A DNA stretch of 64,000 nucleotides, taken from the NCBI RefSeq assembly GCF_003951315.1, contig NZ_QLJH01000009.1:75733-139732 (forward strand). The letters are read 5' to 3'. The notes beneath the pieces are model-generated. The model did no database searches. It was not told the origin of the DNA and worked only from the letters and a program-made list of their open reading frames with translations. The stretch is from Sphingomonas sp. S-NIH.Pt15_0812. Its GTDB lineage: Bacteria > Pseudomonadota > Alphaproteobacteria > Sphingomonadales > Sphingomonadaceae. Made by a program: the position numbers and the translations under genes. Shown here one piece after another: positions 1-9,651 of the stretch (position 1 is its first letter; each line of letters opens with the position of its first letter).

Positions 1-2117
1 TCCCGGTCGAGCGTCGGATAATCCTTACACAGCTTCTCAAGCTGGCTTGGAAGCCCCCCGCCCCCCGGACATTTGAAGGCAAGAAACACATCCAGCACGC
101 GCCGGAGCACGTTGGGGATCATGTAGCCATGATCGTCGTAGGCGTCCGGCCTATCCACGAACCGCAGCACGTGACTGAACAGGAAGTGATACTCCGAGTC
201 GTACTCGCGAAGCAGCTTCGACATTTCTACTATGGTCGATGTGCGTCGATCCTGCCCTTCCGCGACCGTGACGTCGATGAAAAGGAAGGTGGCGGTCGGA
301 TCCACGCCTTGCCGCGGCTTGGCCTTGCTCTTCCAGGCCTTCCTGAACTCGTTCATGCACTGAAGATTGTGGGTGAGGATGAAGACCTGTGAGGCTCCTT
401 CCAGCCGGGTTCTCACGAGGGAGCATGCGAAATTCAATGCCTTCGTATCCAGGCTGGAAACGGGATCGTCCACGACTACAATGACGTCCTTCAGCTTCCG
501 ATTGTCGGCTGCGATTGAAGATAAAAAGTATGAGATCGCAATCGCGGTCTTCTCGCCTTCGCTCGGGACTCCGCTGATCGGTCGGCTGTGCCGCTGCAGT
601 TCGTAACCTTGCTCTACCGGGGCGATCGTCAGCTCGCCGTGGCCGAGGTATGCAGCGATTAGCTTGTTGATCACGCCGGCAGCCGGTCCGTGCGTCCGGA
701 CGCGCTCGCGCAGCTCGCCTGCCTTCCTCCGCAAATCTGCCGCGCTATCGATCTCGTCCTTCAGCTTGTCCGACGCCTGGGCCAATTCCGCAACCGCCTG
801 CGCGTAGTCGCCGCGACCCTCGACGACGAAATGGCGCCGGATCGACGTTTCGGCCGCCTCCTTGTGCTGGACGAAGTCGACGACGGACTGATTGTGACCT
901 GCAATCGCCTCGTTGGCCATCGTTACACCCAAAGCCAACCGCTCGGCGGTGGCAACCACATCCCGTTCCGGGATGACGGCTGACATGTCAGCAGGCGTCG
1001 CCGGCCGCTCCAGCTTCGCCATAAGGGCCGTCTGCAGCGTTCCAAGCTGCTCCACGAGAACGTGAACCTCCTTGGCGACGCTTTCTCTGACATCCTTGAA
1101 GCTGGACCTGACTTCCGCCACGAGATCGCCCGCGGCAGGCAGCTGAACTTCCAATTGGCCCAATGACTGAAGCAGCGTTCTGAGCCTCTCGTCAGTCTTG
1201 GTCAGTCGGGTCACGAACGCGTTGACACTGTCATCCAAAGCGTTGGTCAGGAGCGACCGTCTCTCGGAAGAAATCGAATTGCCGCAGAGGAGGCAATCGG
1301 CGAGGCCGTGAGCCTGGTGGTACTCATGCCCCTCCTTCAGCCATAGGAGCATGTCTGGGTGCTCCTGCACCTCGGTAAGCGCGACTGTTGAGAGCGACTG
1401 ACCGCAAACCTCGGCAATGAAGCGATAGGCCGTTTCGATCGTCCCCTTGTCGAATGAAACCGGTTCGAGGCGAGGCATCGGTTCGTCCATCTGGCGGATG
1501 TCCTCGGCCGCCTTCAGCTCGTCGTCCGTCAATGCAGGTCGATCATCGTCCTTCCACGCCTCGTAATCCCTCGCGAGATTTGGTGCTTCATACTTGCGGT
1601 TGCCCAGGTGGAGGCGGGAAGCAATCGACTTGGCGCGTTCCCTCTTCAAGTTGGCGAACATCTTATCGGCCGCCCTCTCCGCTGCGGCTGCCGCCGCCTT
1701 CCTCGTGTCGGCCTTTACGATGTCCCCCTCGATCTTCGTGAGTTCGGCGGCTGCCTCCGCCTGATCGGCACCGATGTAGAAGACGGGATTGGCTCGCCCG
1801 GCGGCCCACTGCAGGTTTCGCTCGATGTAATCGGAATTGAAGACCAGCACGCGCTGCTCCAACCCATTCGGCCTGGTCGGGCAGCCGAACGCCGTGTCGT
1901 CCTCCAGCGTGATCTCGAACGCGCCCCCCTCCGGGAGCTTTGGGTGGGCCTCACCGGCCTCGAGGCTTGCGAACAGACGGGAGAGGGTACTCTTCCCCGA
2001 TCCATTGAAGCCGTAAACAAGATTATAGCGCCGGAACTGCAGAGACGGCGAGCGTGGGCTACGGTCCGCGTAGATCCCCATCCCATTCAACGACTTGATG
2101 TTCGTGATGACTCCCAT
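1..2117 (-). CDS. AAA (AAA_13-type) ATPase with CxxC hook, 3' end cut off
   Basis: Open from ATG at 2117 to the window edge, giving the first ~705 residues; the C-terminus is missing. My translation shows Walker A GFNGSGKST at about residues 36-44, a coiled-coil middle with CLLC at residues 275-278, a signature-like SEGEK near 515 and Walker B VVVDDPVSSLD around 547-557 followed by FILTHN. After that comes SEYHFLF and a conserved-looking IPNVLRRVLDVFLAFK. This is the SMC/Rad50-like ATPase layout called AAA_13, found in the tRNA anticodon nucleases PrrC and RloC; the CxxC inside the coil is the zinc-hook feature known from RloC. A defence role is inference: the nuclease triad cannot be verified because the end is missing. 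A generic DNA-repair ATPase is the alternative. It lies on the same strand as the downstream-listed SbcC-like gene, 263 bp apart. Confidence 0.75.
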   Translation of the reverse strand, partial: MGVITNIKSLNGMGIYADRSPRSPSLQFRRYNLVYGFNGSGKSTLSRLFASLEAGEAHPKLPEGGAFEITLEDDTAFGCPTRPNGLEQRVLVFNSDYIERNLQWAAGRANPVFYIGADQAEAAAELTKIEGDIVKADTRKAAAAAAERAADKMFANLKRERAKSIASRLHLGNRKYEAPNLARDYEAWKDDDRPALTDDELKAAEDIRQMDEPMPRLEPVSFDKGTIETAYRFIAEVCGQSLSTVALTEVQEHPDMLLWLKEGHEYHQAHGLADCLLCGNSISSERRSLLTNALDDSVNAFVTRLTKTDERLRTLLQSLGQLEVQLPAAGDLVAEVRSSFKDVRESVAKEVHVLVEQLGTLQTALMAKLERPATPADMSAVIPERDVVATAERLALGVTMANEAIAGHNQSVVDFVQHKEAAETSIRRHFVVEGRGDYAQAVAELAQASDKLKDEIDSAADLRRKAGELRERVRTHGPAAGVINKLIAAYLGHGELTIAPVEQGYELQRHSRPISGVPSEGEKTAIAISYFLSSIAADNRKLKDVIVVVDDPVSSLDTKALNFACSLVRTRLEGASQVFILTHNLQCMNEFRKAWKSKAKPRQGVDPTATFLFIDVTVAEGQDRRTSTIVEMSKLLREYDSEYHFLFSHVLRFVDRPDAYDDHGYMIPNVLRRVLDVFLAFKCPGGGGLPSQLEKLCKDYPTLDR

Positions 2118-2380
2118 GACCCGAGTTCATGCTCCCGGTCATTCATTGTCAATCAAGGAATTGGGGGTGCGCTGTTAGCGACGGGACGAGGGCGGAACGG
2201 TGGAAAGCCACCTGAGGTCACACTGCCGAAAAGCGTGACCGCAATTTCCAAGGGGGTTGCGACGCAGGCGGTCCAGTGCGAACAGACTGCTGTCCCCCGA
2301 CGCGGGCTCCTAACCAGCCTCGCCTACCCGCTGAACAAAGGTGCGGTTCTCGCGGAGAGCTGCTCGAAGCCGGAAAATCG

Positions 2381-5029
2381 CTAATCTCCGTTGCGCTCCA
2401 CTCCGCTTTTTAGGCTGATCCGATTGCCAAGGTGGCGGAAGGCGCGATCACGACAGGTGAGCAGGATGACCTGCATCCGTGTTGCCGCCTCCGTCAGGAT
2501 CTCGGTCATGAGGTCGAGGCGGGTGTCGTCTGAGTAGACAAGCGGGTCGTCCAGGATCAGCGATACTGGCATTCCCTGCTCGAGGAGCATGTCGGCGAAG
2601 GCAAGCCGGGTTAGAACCGCCAACTGCTCCTGCGTGCCCCTAGAGAGATCGCCGCAACTCTCGCCAAATCCGCCCCGCGCAATCGACGCCAGGCCAAGGT
2701 CGTCACCAAAGCTGGGGTCAGCGCCCGGCAGCAGCCGCTCGATGTGCCGGCGTGCACGCCGCGCCACTGGCCCGACGAACGTCCGTGACGTCTCGGCGCG
2801 CGCGTTCTCCAACGTGTCGCGAAGCAGCTTCAGCGTTTCGGCTTCCTGCGTCACACGTGCCAGGTTGGCAGCTGCGGCTTCAGCCTCCTCACGCGCGACT
2901 GCGGCGCGTTCGGCCAGCCCCTTGCCGCCTTCCGCCTCGATCCGCGCCTCGAGCCCGGCAATCACCTTTTCTAGGTCGGTACGCTGGGCCCGGGCCACCT
3001 CGACCCGCTTGTCCACCAGTCCGATCTGCCGTTCGATCGTCACAACGTCGTGCGCCGTCGCCGCACGCTCGGCATCCTGCAGGTTGACGAGCGCTGCCGC
3101 CTCCTGCTGGCGCGCATCGCGCAAAGCATCGTCAAGCGAGGCCACCTCGGGCCTGGCTTCCAAGGTCGCAAGGTGTGCCGCAGCGTTCAGCGCATCCCGC
3201 TCGGCGCCAGCCTCCTGCACCATCAATGGAGCATTGCGCGCCTCCACTTCGCGCAACTGCTCGGATGCCACCGCATCGACACCTTCCGCCCTTGCAAGGG
3301 CCGTATCCGCCTCACCCGCTGCAATCGTCAATGCCTCGACATCGGCTTCTTCATCCCTCTCCGGCCCTTCCGCGCCTTCCTCCATTTCGGCAATGAAGAG
3401 CTTCAGGGCCGACGCACCCGCCTTGATCCCGAGCAGCGTCACGGCAGGCGTGATCCCGGCGATCCGCGCTTCAACCGTGCGAAGGTTGGCGACCGCGTCT
3501 CGCGCGGCCTGGTTACGAGCGCGAGCCGCAGCGACGCTCGCCACCCCGTGCTCGGCCAAGGCTGCATTCAGATCATCGGTCGCATTGGCGAGTACCGTTT
3601 CGGCGCCTTGCAGCCCGACCGGCGGACGGATGATCAGTTCGGCATCGCCCAGTCGAATGCGCGTCTCGCGAGACAACATCCGGTCTCCACGCTCCGCCAC
3701 AGATCCGTCGATCATCAGGCCGCTGAGATCGCCGGCGAACTCGATCCGCGTCGCACCGGCATCCACGGCCGCCCGCGCCTTGTCCACGGTACGTTCACGT
3801 TCTTCGAGGGCCTTGATGACGGTGGTGGGGATCATCGCAGTCGCGAACTGGCGCGTCGCTTCGTATTCGGCCTCCAGCGCAACCAGCTCGACATATCGCT
3901 GTCGTGCCTCGCCAATTGCCCCCCGGCGCTCGCGCTCCGCAGCCCGTTTCCGAGCAGCGTCAAGTGCGGCGTGAGCGGTCCGCCGAGTGTCACGAGCACG
4001 AGTTAGCAGCTCACGGGCTGTCGTTGCTCGTTCCTGCGCGGCGGCCAGCTGCCCGACCAAGCCCGATCGACTATCCCGTGCCTTGTTCAGCGCCGTAGCC
4101 GTGTCGACGACAGCTTTGCGGGCGGTTGCGAGGCGTGATGCGAGATCCTCAAGGGCCCTGACACGATCGACAAGGCGGCCCTGCTCGGCGCGGCGTGTAT
4201 CGAGCAGCTGAGCGGCAGAGCGCGCCACGTCGAGCTGGCCTACCAGCGCCCGACGCTGCTCAGCATCGGTGGTATCGGCAAGATCGCGATCGAGCACCTT
4301 CAGCCGCGCCCGCGCGGCCTCGACGTCGGAGAAGCCCTGCTCGAGTGCGGCAAGCCGAGTTGCCGCCTCGCTCGCGGCGCGTTGTGCTGCGTCATGCTCG
4401 TCGCGTGCCGCAGTCTGGCGACCGGTCGGCCGACCGCTGTTGGTCCAGTATTCCGCGTACTGGCTGTCGATGCGGGGACGCACGCGCTGGTAGGCGGCAC
4501 CGCCCATGATCGTGCCAACCTCAGCTTCCAGCGTAGCGCGAACGCTGTCGCGCACGATCTCGCCCGGCGCCGTCACTTCAAGCGCCTGCGCCTGCCCGAC
4601 CCACAGCAGGCCGAGTGCGCCGTGCGCGGCCGCATCGCCGCCCTGGCTGGTGTCGCGACGCGCACCGAGCAGTGCTTGCAGCTGCGCCTCGGCATCCTCG
4701 CCCTGCGCACGCCCGTTTGGTCCCCGAACCTCAACCGAAGCACTTTTCAGGAAGCGCTTGCTGACCGCCCACGCCTCACCTTTCGCCTCGAAGCCGATCT
4801 CGATCTGCGGGGCGACGGCCTCACCGTAAGGCGCATAGCTACGCGCAAGCCGGTTGGCAGTGTTGTGCCGGATGAAGAAGGCCGCGCGCATCGCTTCCAG
4901 CAGCGTCGACTTGCCGGTCTCGTTGGGCTCAATGATGACGTTGAGCCCATCGGTCAGCCCGTCGAGCACGAAGGGATCGCGGTATTTGCGGAAGTTTGAA
5001 AGCGCGATGCGCCGGATCCGAAGGCTCAT
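2381..5029 (-). CDS. SbcC/YhaN-like SMC-type ATPase
   Basis: An 882-residue Rad50/SbcC-like ATPase. The N-terminus has FRKYRDPF and Walker A EPNETGKSTLLEA around residues 36-48. A long Ala/Glu/Arg-rich coiled coil fills the middle. The C-terminal lobe holds the ABC signature LSRGTQEQ and Walker B VSLILDDPLVYSDD. I see no CxxC zinc hook in the coil, unlike classical SbcC/Rad50; this is closer to the YhaN group. It starts inside the stop region of the metallophosphoesterase gene at 5026-6141 (ATGA overlap), so the two are translationally coupled and should form a nuclease-ATPase complex acting on DNA ends or unusual structures. Whether it works in repair or in phage defence cannot be told from sequence. 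Confidence 0.85.
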   Translation of the reverse strand: MSLRIRRIALSNFRKYRDPFVLDGLTDGLNVIIEPNETGKSTLLEAMRAAFFIRHNTANRLARSYAPYGEAVAPQIEIGFEAKGEAWAVSKRFLKSASVEVRGPNGRAQGEDAEAQLQALLGARRDTSQGGDAAAHGALGLLWVGQAQALEVTAPGEIVRDSVRATLEAEVGTIMGGAAYQRVRPRIDSQYAEYWTNSGRPTGRQTAARDEHDAAQRAASEAATRLAALEQGFSDVEAARARLKVLDRDLADTTDAEQRRALVGQLDVARSAAQLLDTRRAEQGRLVDRVRALEDLASRLATARKAVVDTATALNKARDSRSGLVGQLAAAQERATTARELLTRARDTRRTAHAALDAARKRAAERERRGAIGEARQRYVELVALEAEYEATRQFATAMIPTTVIKALEERERTVDKARAAVDAGATRIEFAGDLSGLMIDGSVAERGDRMLSRETRIRLGDAELIIRPPVGLQGAETVLANATDDLNAALAEHGVASVAAARARNQAARDAVANLRTVEARIAGITPAVTLLGIKAGASALKLFIAEMEEGAEGPERDEEADVEALTIAAGEADTALARAEGVDAVASEQLREVEARNAPLMVQEAGAERDALNAAAHLATLEARPEVASLDDALRDARQQEAAALVNLQDAERAATAHDVVTIERQIGLVDKRVEVARAQRTDLEKVIAGLEARIEAEGGKGLAERAAVAREEAEAAAANLARVTQEAETLKLLRDTLENARAETSRTFVGPVARRARRHIERLLPGADPSFGDDLGLASIARGGFGESCGDLSRGTQEQLAVLTRLAFADMLLEQGMPVSLILDDPLVYSDDTRLDLMTEILTEAATRMQVILLTCRDRAFRHLGNRISLKSGVERNGD

Positions 5030-6141
5030 GCCGCGTCCTGCCCACGCTGATGTTCCACGAACAGACGCTCGAGCGCCCGCCTGGCGATGGTGCCGTTGCT
5101 GCCACCAGCCTCGATCATACTCATCAGCTTGGCCGCGGCCGTGCCGATCATCCCCTCGACCTGCAGGTCTGCCAAGTCCTGGTCGCTTGGCCGACCGACG
5201 AGATCGTCGGCGGTGACCGCCAGATGGCGGAGGCGATGGCGCAGGTCATTGTCGAGGCGCGCAAGGATTGCGATACGATCGGACAAACTGACGATCCCTG
5301 AGAGCGAGAGCTGCAAGAGGGTTGCCGATGGTTCGACTTGTGCAAGCAGCCGGTCACATTCGGCGGCAAAGCCCTCCGCGTCGGCGATCGTCCACGAACG
5401 CATCAGCCACTGGAACCTGCCGGTGCGGATCGGCGATACCGACGGCTCCGCCCCTGGCTCAAGCGTCACGAGGAGCGCATAGCCCGGCTCGTCGCGCTGG
5501 AAGCGGTCGGTTTCCGGTGTGCCTGAGTACCAAGTGCGCGCATCGACCCGAAGGCTCCCGTGCCAGTCGCCGAGCGCGAGGTAGTCGAGGCCAGAGCGCT
5601 GAGCGCGATCAGGCGCAATCTGGTTCTGCGCCTCGCCGCGCGACGAGAAGTCGCGGATCGAGCCGTGAGCGAGACCGATGCGCAAGTTCGCGCCTGGCGT
5701 CTCCATCGTGTCGAACAGCGCGGTTGGATCGTCGGGATTGTGCCGGTGGGTTAGCGGTGCCGGCAGCAGCCACTGCCCGGGCTCCAACTCGCGCGGCACC
5801 GGCTCGGCGAGGATGCGGATATTGGCGGCGCCCTTGGCGCGGACACGATGCCACAAGCCGCTATTGCGTGCGAAGTCGTGGTTGCCGGGCAACAACCACC
5901 AGGTACAGGCATAGCGCTGCATCCGCGATACCGCCTGCACGATCACGCGGTCTTCTGGTCCTTCGGTATCGAACACATCGCCGGCGACCAGTACGTGCCT
6001 GACGTCATGCTCCGCTGCCGCCTTGCCGATCGCGTCTATCGCGTCGAACCGGGCTTCGCTGAGGGCAGCGCGCACGTCGCTGTCGAAGCGGCCGTATGGC
6101 TTGCCGAGTTGCCAGTCTGCTGTGTGGATCAGGCGTAGCAT
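5026..6141 (-). CDS. SbcD/YhaO-like DNA-repair metallophosphoesterase
   Basis: 371 residues of the calcineurin-like phosphoesterase family that partners SbcC-type ATPases. Visible metal-ligand motifs in order are HTADWQLG near residue 6, GDVFD near 53, GNHD near 86, AHGS near 158 and LGDWH near 190. The first motif has ADWQ where SbcD normally has SDxH, so one usual ligand position differs. The C-terminal half is variable, as expected for the ATPase-binding part. It is the upstream gene of a two-gene operon with the 882-residue ATPase. The predicted role is Mn-dependent nuclease of a DNA-end processing complex. Confidence 0.85.
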   Translation of the reverse strand: MLRLIHTADWQLGKPYGRFDSDVRAALSEARFDAIDAIGKAAAEHDVRHVLVAGDVFDTEGPEDRVIVQAVSRMQRYACTWWLLPGNHDFARNSGLWHRVRAKGAANIRILAEPVPRELEPGQWLLPAPLTHRHNPDDPTALFDTMETPGANLRIGLAHGSIRDFSSRGEAQNQIAPDRAQRSGLDYLALGDWHGSLRVDARTWYSGTPETDRFQRDEPGYALLVTLEPGAEPSVSPIRTGRFQWLMRSWTIADAEGFAAECDRLLAQVEPSATLLQLSLSGIVSLSDRIAILARLDNDLRHRLRHLAVTADDLVGRPSDQDLADLQVEGMIGTAAAKLMSMIEAGGSNGTIARRALERLFVEHQRGQDAA

Positions 6142-6219
6142 CGAAACCTTCTGGCGGTGTGGGCCATGGCAGTCGAGCCGAGCCCCCTACCCGCTCCCCT
6201 AACCCTTGACCGTGCGAAG

Positions 6220-6606
6220 TCAGCGGATCGCGACAACCTTGACCTCGACGGCGTCGGCGATCTTCTTCCAGTTCTGGTCGCTGGTCCATGCGGGCAGACC
6301 GTCGCGCCGCGCGAGTGCCAGGCAGAAACGGTCACCAAGGCTGAGCCCCACCTCGGCTGTTGCCGTCCGCAACCGCCCGGCAATCTGCGCGAGCGCCTTG
6401 TCGGCCGGCACGACCGTCAGCGGCAACGGATCGAGCATCGCATCGACTTCGCGCTCGGGCATGCCGGCATGGACGAAGTGGCTGACGACCTCGGCATAGT
6501 TGACGCTGCTCACACGCGCCCCACCGATCTCCGCCGCGACCTTTGCCGCGCCGCGTTCGCCCTTGAGCATGGCAATGATCGCAGACGCGTCCAGCACCAC
6601 GCTCAT
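6220..6606 (-). CDS. vapC: VapC-family PIN-domain toxin
   Basis: 128 residues with the PIN ribonuclease fold. The acidic active-site residues are in the expected places: D6 in VLDASA, E39 in NYAEV, D92 in LGDRFC and D110 in TSD. VapC toxins cleave RNA, usually tRNA, and are neutralised by the cognate VapB. The start overlaps the antitoxin stop by 4 bp (ATGA), the usual antitoxin-first arrangement. A homologous pair of the same type lies at 36208-36884 on the opposite strand, so the two pairs flank the metal-resistance block and face away from it. The active site looks intact. Confidence 0.9.
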   Translation of the reverse strand: MSVVLDASAIIAMLKGERGAAKVAAEIGGARVSSVNYAEVVSHFVHAGMPEREVDAMLDPLPLTVVPADKALAQIAGRLRTATAEVGLSLGDRFCLALARRDGLPAWTSDQNWKKIADAVEVKVVAIR

Positions 6607-6848
6607 TCGCCGCTCTCCTCCCGACGTCGGGCAAGAAATGCGTCCACGGATGCGTCAGGGTTACCGCCGGTGTATTGCTTGGCCAGAACCTGGGCGCGTG
6701 CCACAGCCTGGCCTGCCGTCCGCAACACCACGCCGTCCTCCGTCTCGTCGAGATAGACTGCGCCACCGCCACTCAGGCCAAGGCGCTTCCGGACGTCCGC
6801 CGGCAGACTCATGCGCCCGTTAGGCGTAATGTTAATTTGCAAGGTCAT
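6603..6848 (-). CDS. vapB: VapB/AbrB-type antitoxin
   Basis: 81 residues. The N-terminal half is a swapped-hairpin AbrB/MazE DNA-binding domain (NITPNGRMSLPADVRKRLGL). The C-terminal half carries QAVARAQVLAKQY and a charged tail that should wrap the PIN toxin. It precedes and overlaps vapC. As in the family, the complex probably represses its own promoter in the AT-rich DNA just upstream (6849-6960). It resembles the antitoxin at 36208 in the motif NGRMxLPAxVRK, so the two pairs belong to one subfamily. Confidence 0.9.
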   Translation of the reverse strand: MTLQINITPNGRMSLPADVRKRLGLSGGGAVYLDETEDGVVLRTAGQAVARAQVLAKQYTGGNPDASVDAFLARRREESGE

Positions 6849-7266
6849 GTTAGCACACTAGCCTTGATGTACCACGGTGACGCAACATAGCTGAAGCGTT
6901 CACACATGACAACTATGTTGCTATTACGCCCTTTCATATTTTAATGTCACAAATGACATTGCGTGCCATACCGCTACGATCCTGCCAATTGTGGATATTC
7001 GCCGGTTCCTTTTGGGTATACCCTTGGATTACCTCACAGTGCCGGTCCCTTTTCCGTAAGGAATCGATTTAAAAAAACCGACATGAATTTGGGACCTGTT
7101 CTTTTTTGATTCTAGATGTATCGAAGACCATCGAGCACCTACCCAACTAAGACCGGCGCATCGCGGCCGACCGTGCTGCCAATCGCACCGTCACCGGCAT
7201 CCTCTCCAAGGGTCGATGCAGCGAACACCCGCACCGTCTGGCTGATCGTCGCTCTTGAAAGGGCGT
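6849..7266. other. AT-rich intergenic stretch with res/att-like site
   Basis: 418 bp without a convincing gene between vapB and the end of arsH. It contains an AT-rich segment (about 6890-6965) that is probably the vapBC promoter. At 7010-7078 lies a sequence clearly alignable with 37036-37104, sharing ATACCCTT, a GTCC-TTTTCCGT block and GATTT followed by an A-run. The second copy sits directly upstream of a serine recombinase remnant, so I read both as recombination-site remnants. The remainder (7100-7266) has no recognisable coding sequence. Confidence 0.5.
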
Positions 7267-8025
7267 CTAATCACGTGTTGTGAGCGGGCGGGCCGTCGCG
7301 ATGCTCGACAGATCGGTCGCCGTGTCGATCGGCGTGCCCGCTTCCTTGCGTTCGGAATAGCGGTCGACGAGCTGGGCGGCGTGCGGGCGCAGCAGTACCG
7401 TGAACCGCACCAGTTCTTCCATCACGTCCACAATCCGGTCATAGTAGCTCGACGGCTTCATCCGCCCGGCGTCATCGAACTCGTTGAACGCCTTGGCGAC
7501 GCTCGACTGGTTCGGGATGGTCAGCATCCGCATCCAGCGGCCCAGCACGCGCAGCGTGTTGACGCTGTTGAACGACTGCGATCCGGCCGACACCTGCATG
7601 ACCGCCAGCGTGCGCCCCTGCGTCGGGCGCATCCCGCCCATCGACAGCGGCAAATGGTCGATCTGCAACTTCATGATGCCGGTGATCTGCCCGTGACGTT
7701 CAGGGCTGCACCACACCTGACCCTCCGACCATAGAGACAATTCGCGCAGCTCGTGGACGGCCGGATGGTCGTCGCCGGCATGTTGGTCGGGCAGCGGCAG
7801 GGTCGATGGATCGAAGATGCGCGTTTCGCAGCCGAATAACCGGAGCAGGCGCGCCGCTTCCTCGACGCACAGCCGGGAAAATGATCGCTCACGCAGCGAC
7901 CCGTAGAGCAGGAGGATACGCGGTGCGGGATCGAGCGGGCCAAGCCCCAGCGCTGGCCGCCGGATGACATAGGCGGGATCAAGCGCCGGCAGGGTATCGG
8001 ATTCAGTGAGGGTGCGGAGCGGCAT
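7267..8025 (-). CDS. arsH: ArsH organoarsenical NADPH:FMN oxidoreductase
   Basis: 252 residues from ATG at 8025; an upstream in-frame extension to 8193 overlaps ynfA and is rejected. The flavodoxin-like FMN site is visible as [13 protein letters not shown]. The [22 protein letters not shown] region is characteristic of ArsH, which oxidises trivalent methyl- or aryl-arsenicals to the less toxic pentavalent forms using NADPH. It is the last gene of arsR-arsC-arsB-ynfA-arsH. The protein is cytosolic and typically tetrameric in the family, and it is full length here. Confidence 0.93.
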   Translation of the reverse strand: MPLRTLTESDTLPALDPAYVIRRPALGLGPLDPAPRILLLYGSLRERSFSRLCVEEAARLLRLFGCETRIFDPSTLPLPDQHAGDDHPAVHELRELSLWSEGQVWCSPERHGQITGIMKLQIDHLPLSMGGMRPTQGRTLAVMQVSAGSQSFNSVNTLRVLGRWMRMLTIPNQSSVAKAFNEFDDAGRMKPSSYYDRIVDVMEELVRFTVLLRPHAAQLVDRYSERKEAGTPIDTATDLSSIATARPLTTRD

Positions 8026-8044
8026 CAAGAGGCTTTCACTATCG

Positions 8045-8368
8045 TCATGCTCCCCTCGGGCCGAGCAGGATGACGCAGGTTCCGACAAGGCACAGGGCGG
8101 CACCGCCCACGTCCCATCGATCGGGCCGAACGCCCTCGACGCTCCATAGCCACAGCAATGACGCGCAGATGTAGATACCTCCATAGGCCGCATAGGCCCG
8201 GCCTGCCGCGTCGCTTTCCACCCGGGTCAGGAGCCATGCGAACAGGATCAGCGAGACAATACCGGGTGCCAGCCACACGGGCGACTTTCCCATGCGTAGC
8301 CAGGCCCAGAAGGCGAAGCATCCGGCGATCTCCGCGAGCGCCGCGCCGGTGTAGATCAGTGCCGTCAT
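8045..8368 (-). CDS. YnfA/UPF0060 small membrane protein
   Basis: 107 residues with four predicted membrane segments, starting [21 protein letters not shown] and including the family stretch [18 protein letters not shown]. It matches the YnfA/UPF0060 family, small SMR-like inner-membrane proteins of uncertain substrate. The start at 8368 overlaps the arsB stop (ATGA), so it is translated as part of the ars operon. A contribution to arsenic resistance is implied only by this position. Confidence 0.9.
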   Translation of the reverse strand: MTALIYTGAALAEIAGCFAFWAWLRMGKSPVWLAPGIVSLILFAWLLTRVESDAAGRAYAAYGGIYICASLLWLWSVEGVRPDRWDVGGAALCLVGTCVILLGPRGA

Positions 8369-9651
8369 CGGATCGTGATCCTCAATGCCAGCGCCGCGAG
8401 CGTGATGAGCAGGACCGGCACGGTTAGCGTGACGCCCACCCGGAAGTAATAGCCCCATCCGATCCGAACGCCCTTCTGGCCGAGGACGTGGAGCCAGAGC
8501 AGCGTTGCAAGCGACCCGATCGGTGTCAGCTTTGGGCCGAGATCGCATCCTATCACGTTGGCGTAGATCATCGCTTCCTTGATCGCGCCAGTGGCGTGGG
8601 TAGCGTCGATCGAGAGCGCGCCCACCAGCACGGTCGGCATGTTGTTCATCACCGACGACAGGACCGCCGCGATGACGCCCGTACCCAGCGCCGCACCCCA
8701 TTCGCCGCCTTGCGCGGTACGATCGAGCAGCGCCGCCAGATGGTCGGTCAGGCCGGCGTTCCGCAGGCCATAGACGACAAGATACATGCCGAGCGAGAAG
8801 ATCACGACCTGCCAGGGCGCGCCGCGCAGCACCTTGGCCGTTGGGATCACATGGCCCCGCCCCGCGATCACCAGCAGCAGGATCGCGCCGGCAGCGGCCA
8901 CGGCGCTGACCGGCACGCCGAGCGGTTCAAGCAGGAAGAAGCCGGCGAGCAGCAGCGCCAGCACGATCCAGCCCGCGCGGAACGTCGCGGCATCGCGGAT
9001 CGCGTCACGCGGCGCGCGCAGCGCCCCCACGTCATAGTCCGCCGGTATGTCGCGCCGGAAGAACAGCAACAGCGCGCCCAGCGTGGCCGCGATCGACACC
9101 AGATCGACCGGCACCATCACGGCTGCATATTCGCCGAACCCGATCTTGAAGAAGTCGGCCGACACGATGTTGACGAGGTTCGACACGACCAGCGGCAGGC
9201 TGGCAGTGTCGGCGATGAACCCGGCCGCCATGACGAACGCCAGCGTCGCCTTGTCCTTGAACCCCAGCGCCCGCAACATGGCGATGACGATCGGCGTCAG
9301 GATCAGCGCCGCGCCGTCGTTGGCGAACAGCGCCGACACCGCCGCGCCGAGCAGCACGATCAGGACGAACAGCCGGCGACCGTGCCCTCTGCCCCAGCGG
9401 GCGACGTGGAGCGCCGCCCATTCAAAGAACCCGGCTTCATCGAGTAGTAGGCTGATGACGATGATCGCGACGAACGCGGCCGTCGCGTTCCAGACGATGC
9501 CCCACACCACCGGCACATCGGAGAGCGTGACGACGCCCGCGAGCAGTGCCACGACGGCCCCGCCCATCGCGCTCCATCCGATCCCGAGTCCCTTGAGTTG
9601 CCAGATGACGAGCGCGATCGTCGCGACGAAGATCAGGACGGCAAGGAGCAT
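8365..9651 (-). CDS. arsB: ArsB arsenite efflux permease
   Basis: 428 residues and about 11-12 hydrophobic segments, the normal size for ArsB of the ion transporter superfamily. Diagnostic stretches are [42 protein letters not shown] and [24 protein letters not shown]. It exports arsenite and antimonite from the cytoplasm driven by the membrane potential. No ArsA ATPase is present, so it acts as a secondary carrier. Its start touches the arsC stop (TGATG at 9651), showing coupling. Confidence 0.95.
   Translation of the reverse strand: MLLAVLIFVATIALVIWQLKGLGIGWSAMGGAVVALLAGVVTLSDVPVVWGIVWNATAAFVAIIVISLLLDEAGFFEWAALHVARWGRGHGRRLFVLIVLLGAAVSALFANDGAALILTPIVIAMLRALGFKDKATLAFVMAAGFIADTASLPLVVSNLVNIVSADFFKIGFGEYAAVMVPVDLVSIAATLGALLLFFRRDIPADYDVGALRAPRDAIRDAATFRAGWIVLALLLAGFFLLEPLGVPVSAVAAAGAILLLVIAGRGHVIPTAKVLRGAPWQVVIFSLGMYLVVYGLRNAGLTDHLAALLDRTAQGGEWGAALGTGVIAAVLSSVMNNMPTVLVGALSIDATHATGAIKEAMIYANVIGCDLGPKLTPIGSLATLLWLHVLGQKGVRIGWGYYFRVGVTLTVPVLLITLAALALRITIR

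Noticed and set aside
2589..3974. Long plus-strand frame opposite the SbcC-like gene
   Set aside because: Ser/Arg/Ala-rich low-complexity translation typical of the antisense of a GC-rich gene.
7267..8193. 308-residue version of ArsH
   Set aside because: The extra 56 N-terminal residues overlap ynfA in another frame and are not ArsH-like; ATG 8025 fits the family.
8488..9447. 319-codon plus-strand frame opposite arsB
   Set aside because: Antisense shadow of a membrane protein gene; rich in Arg, His, Gln and Asp.
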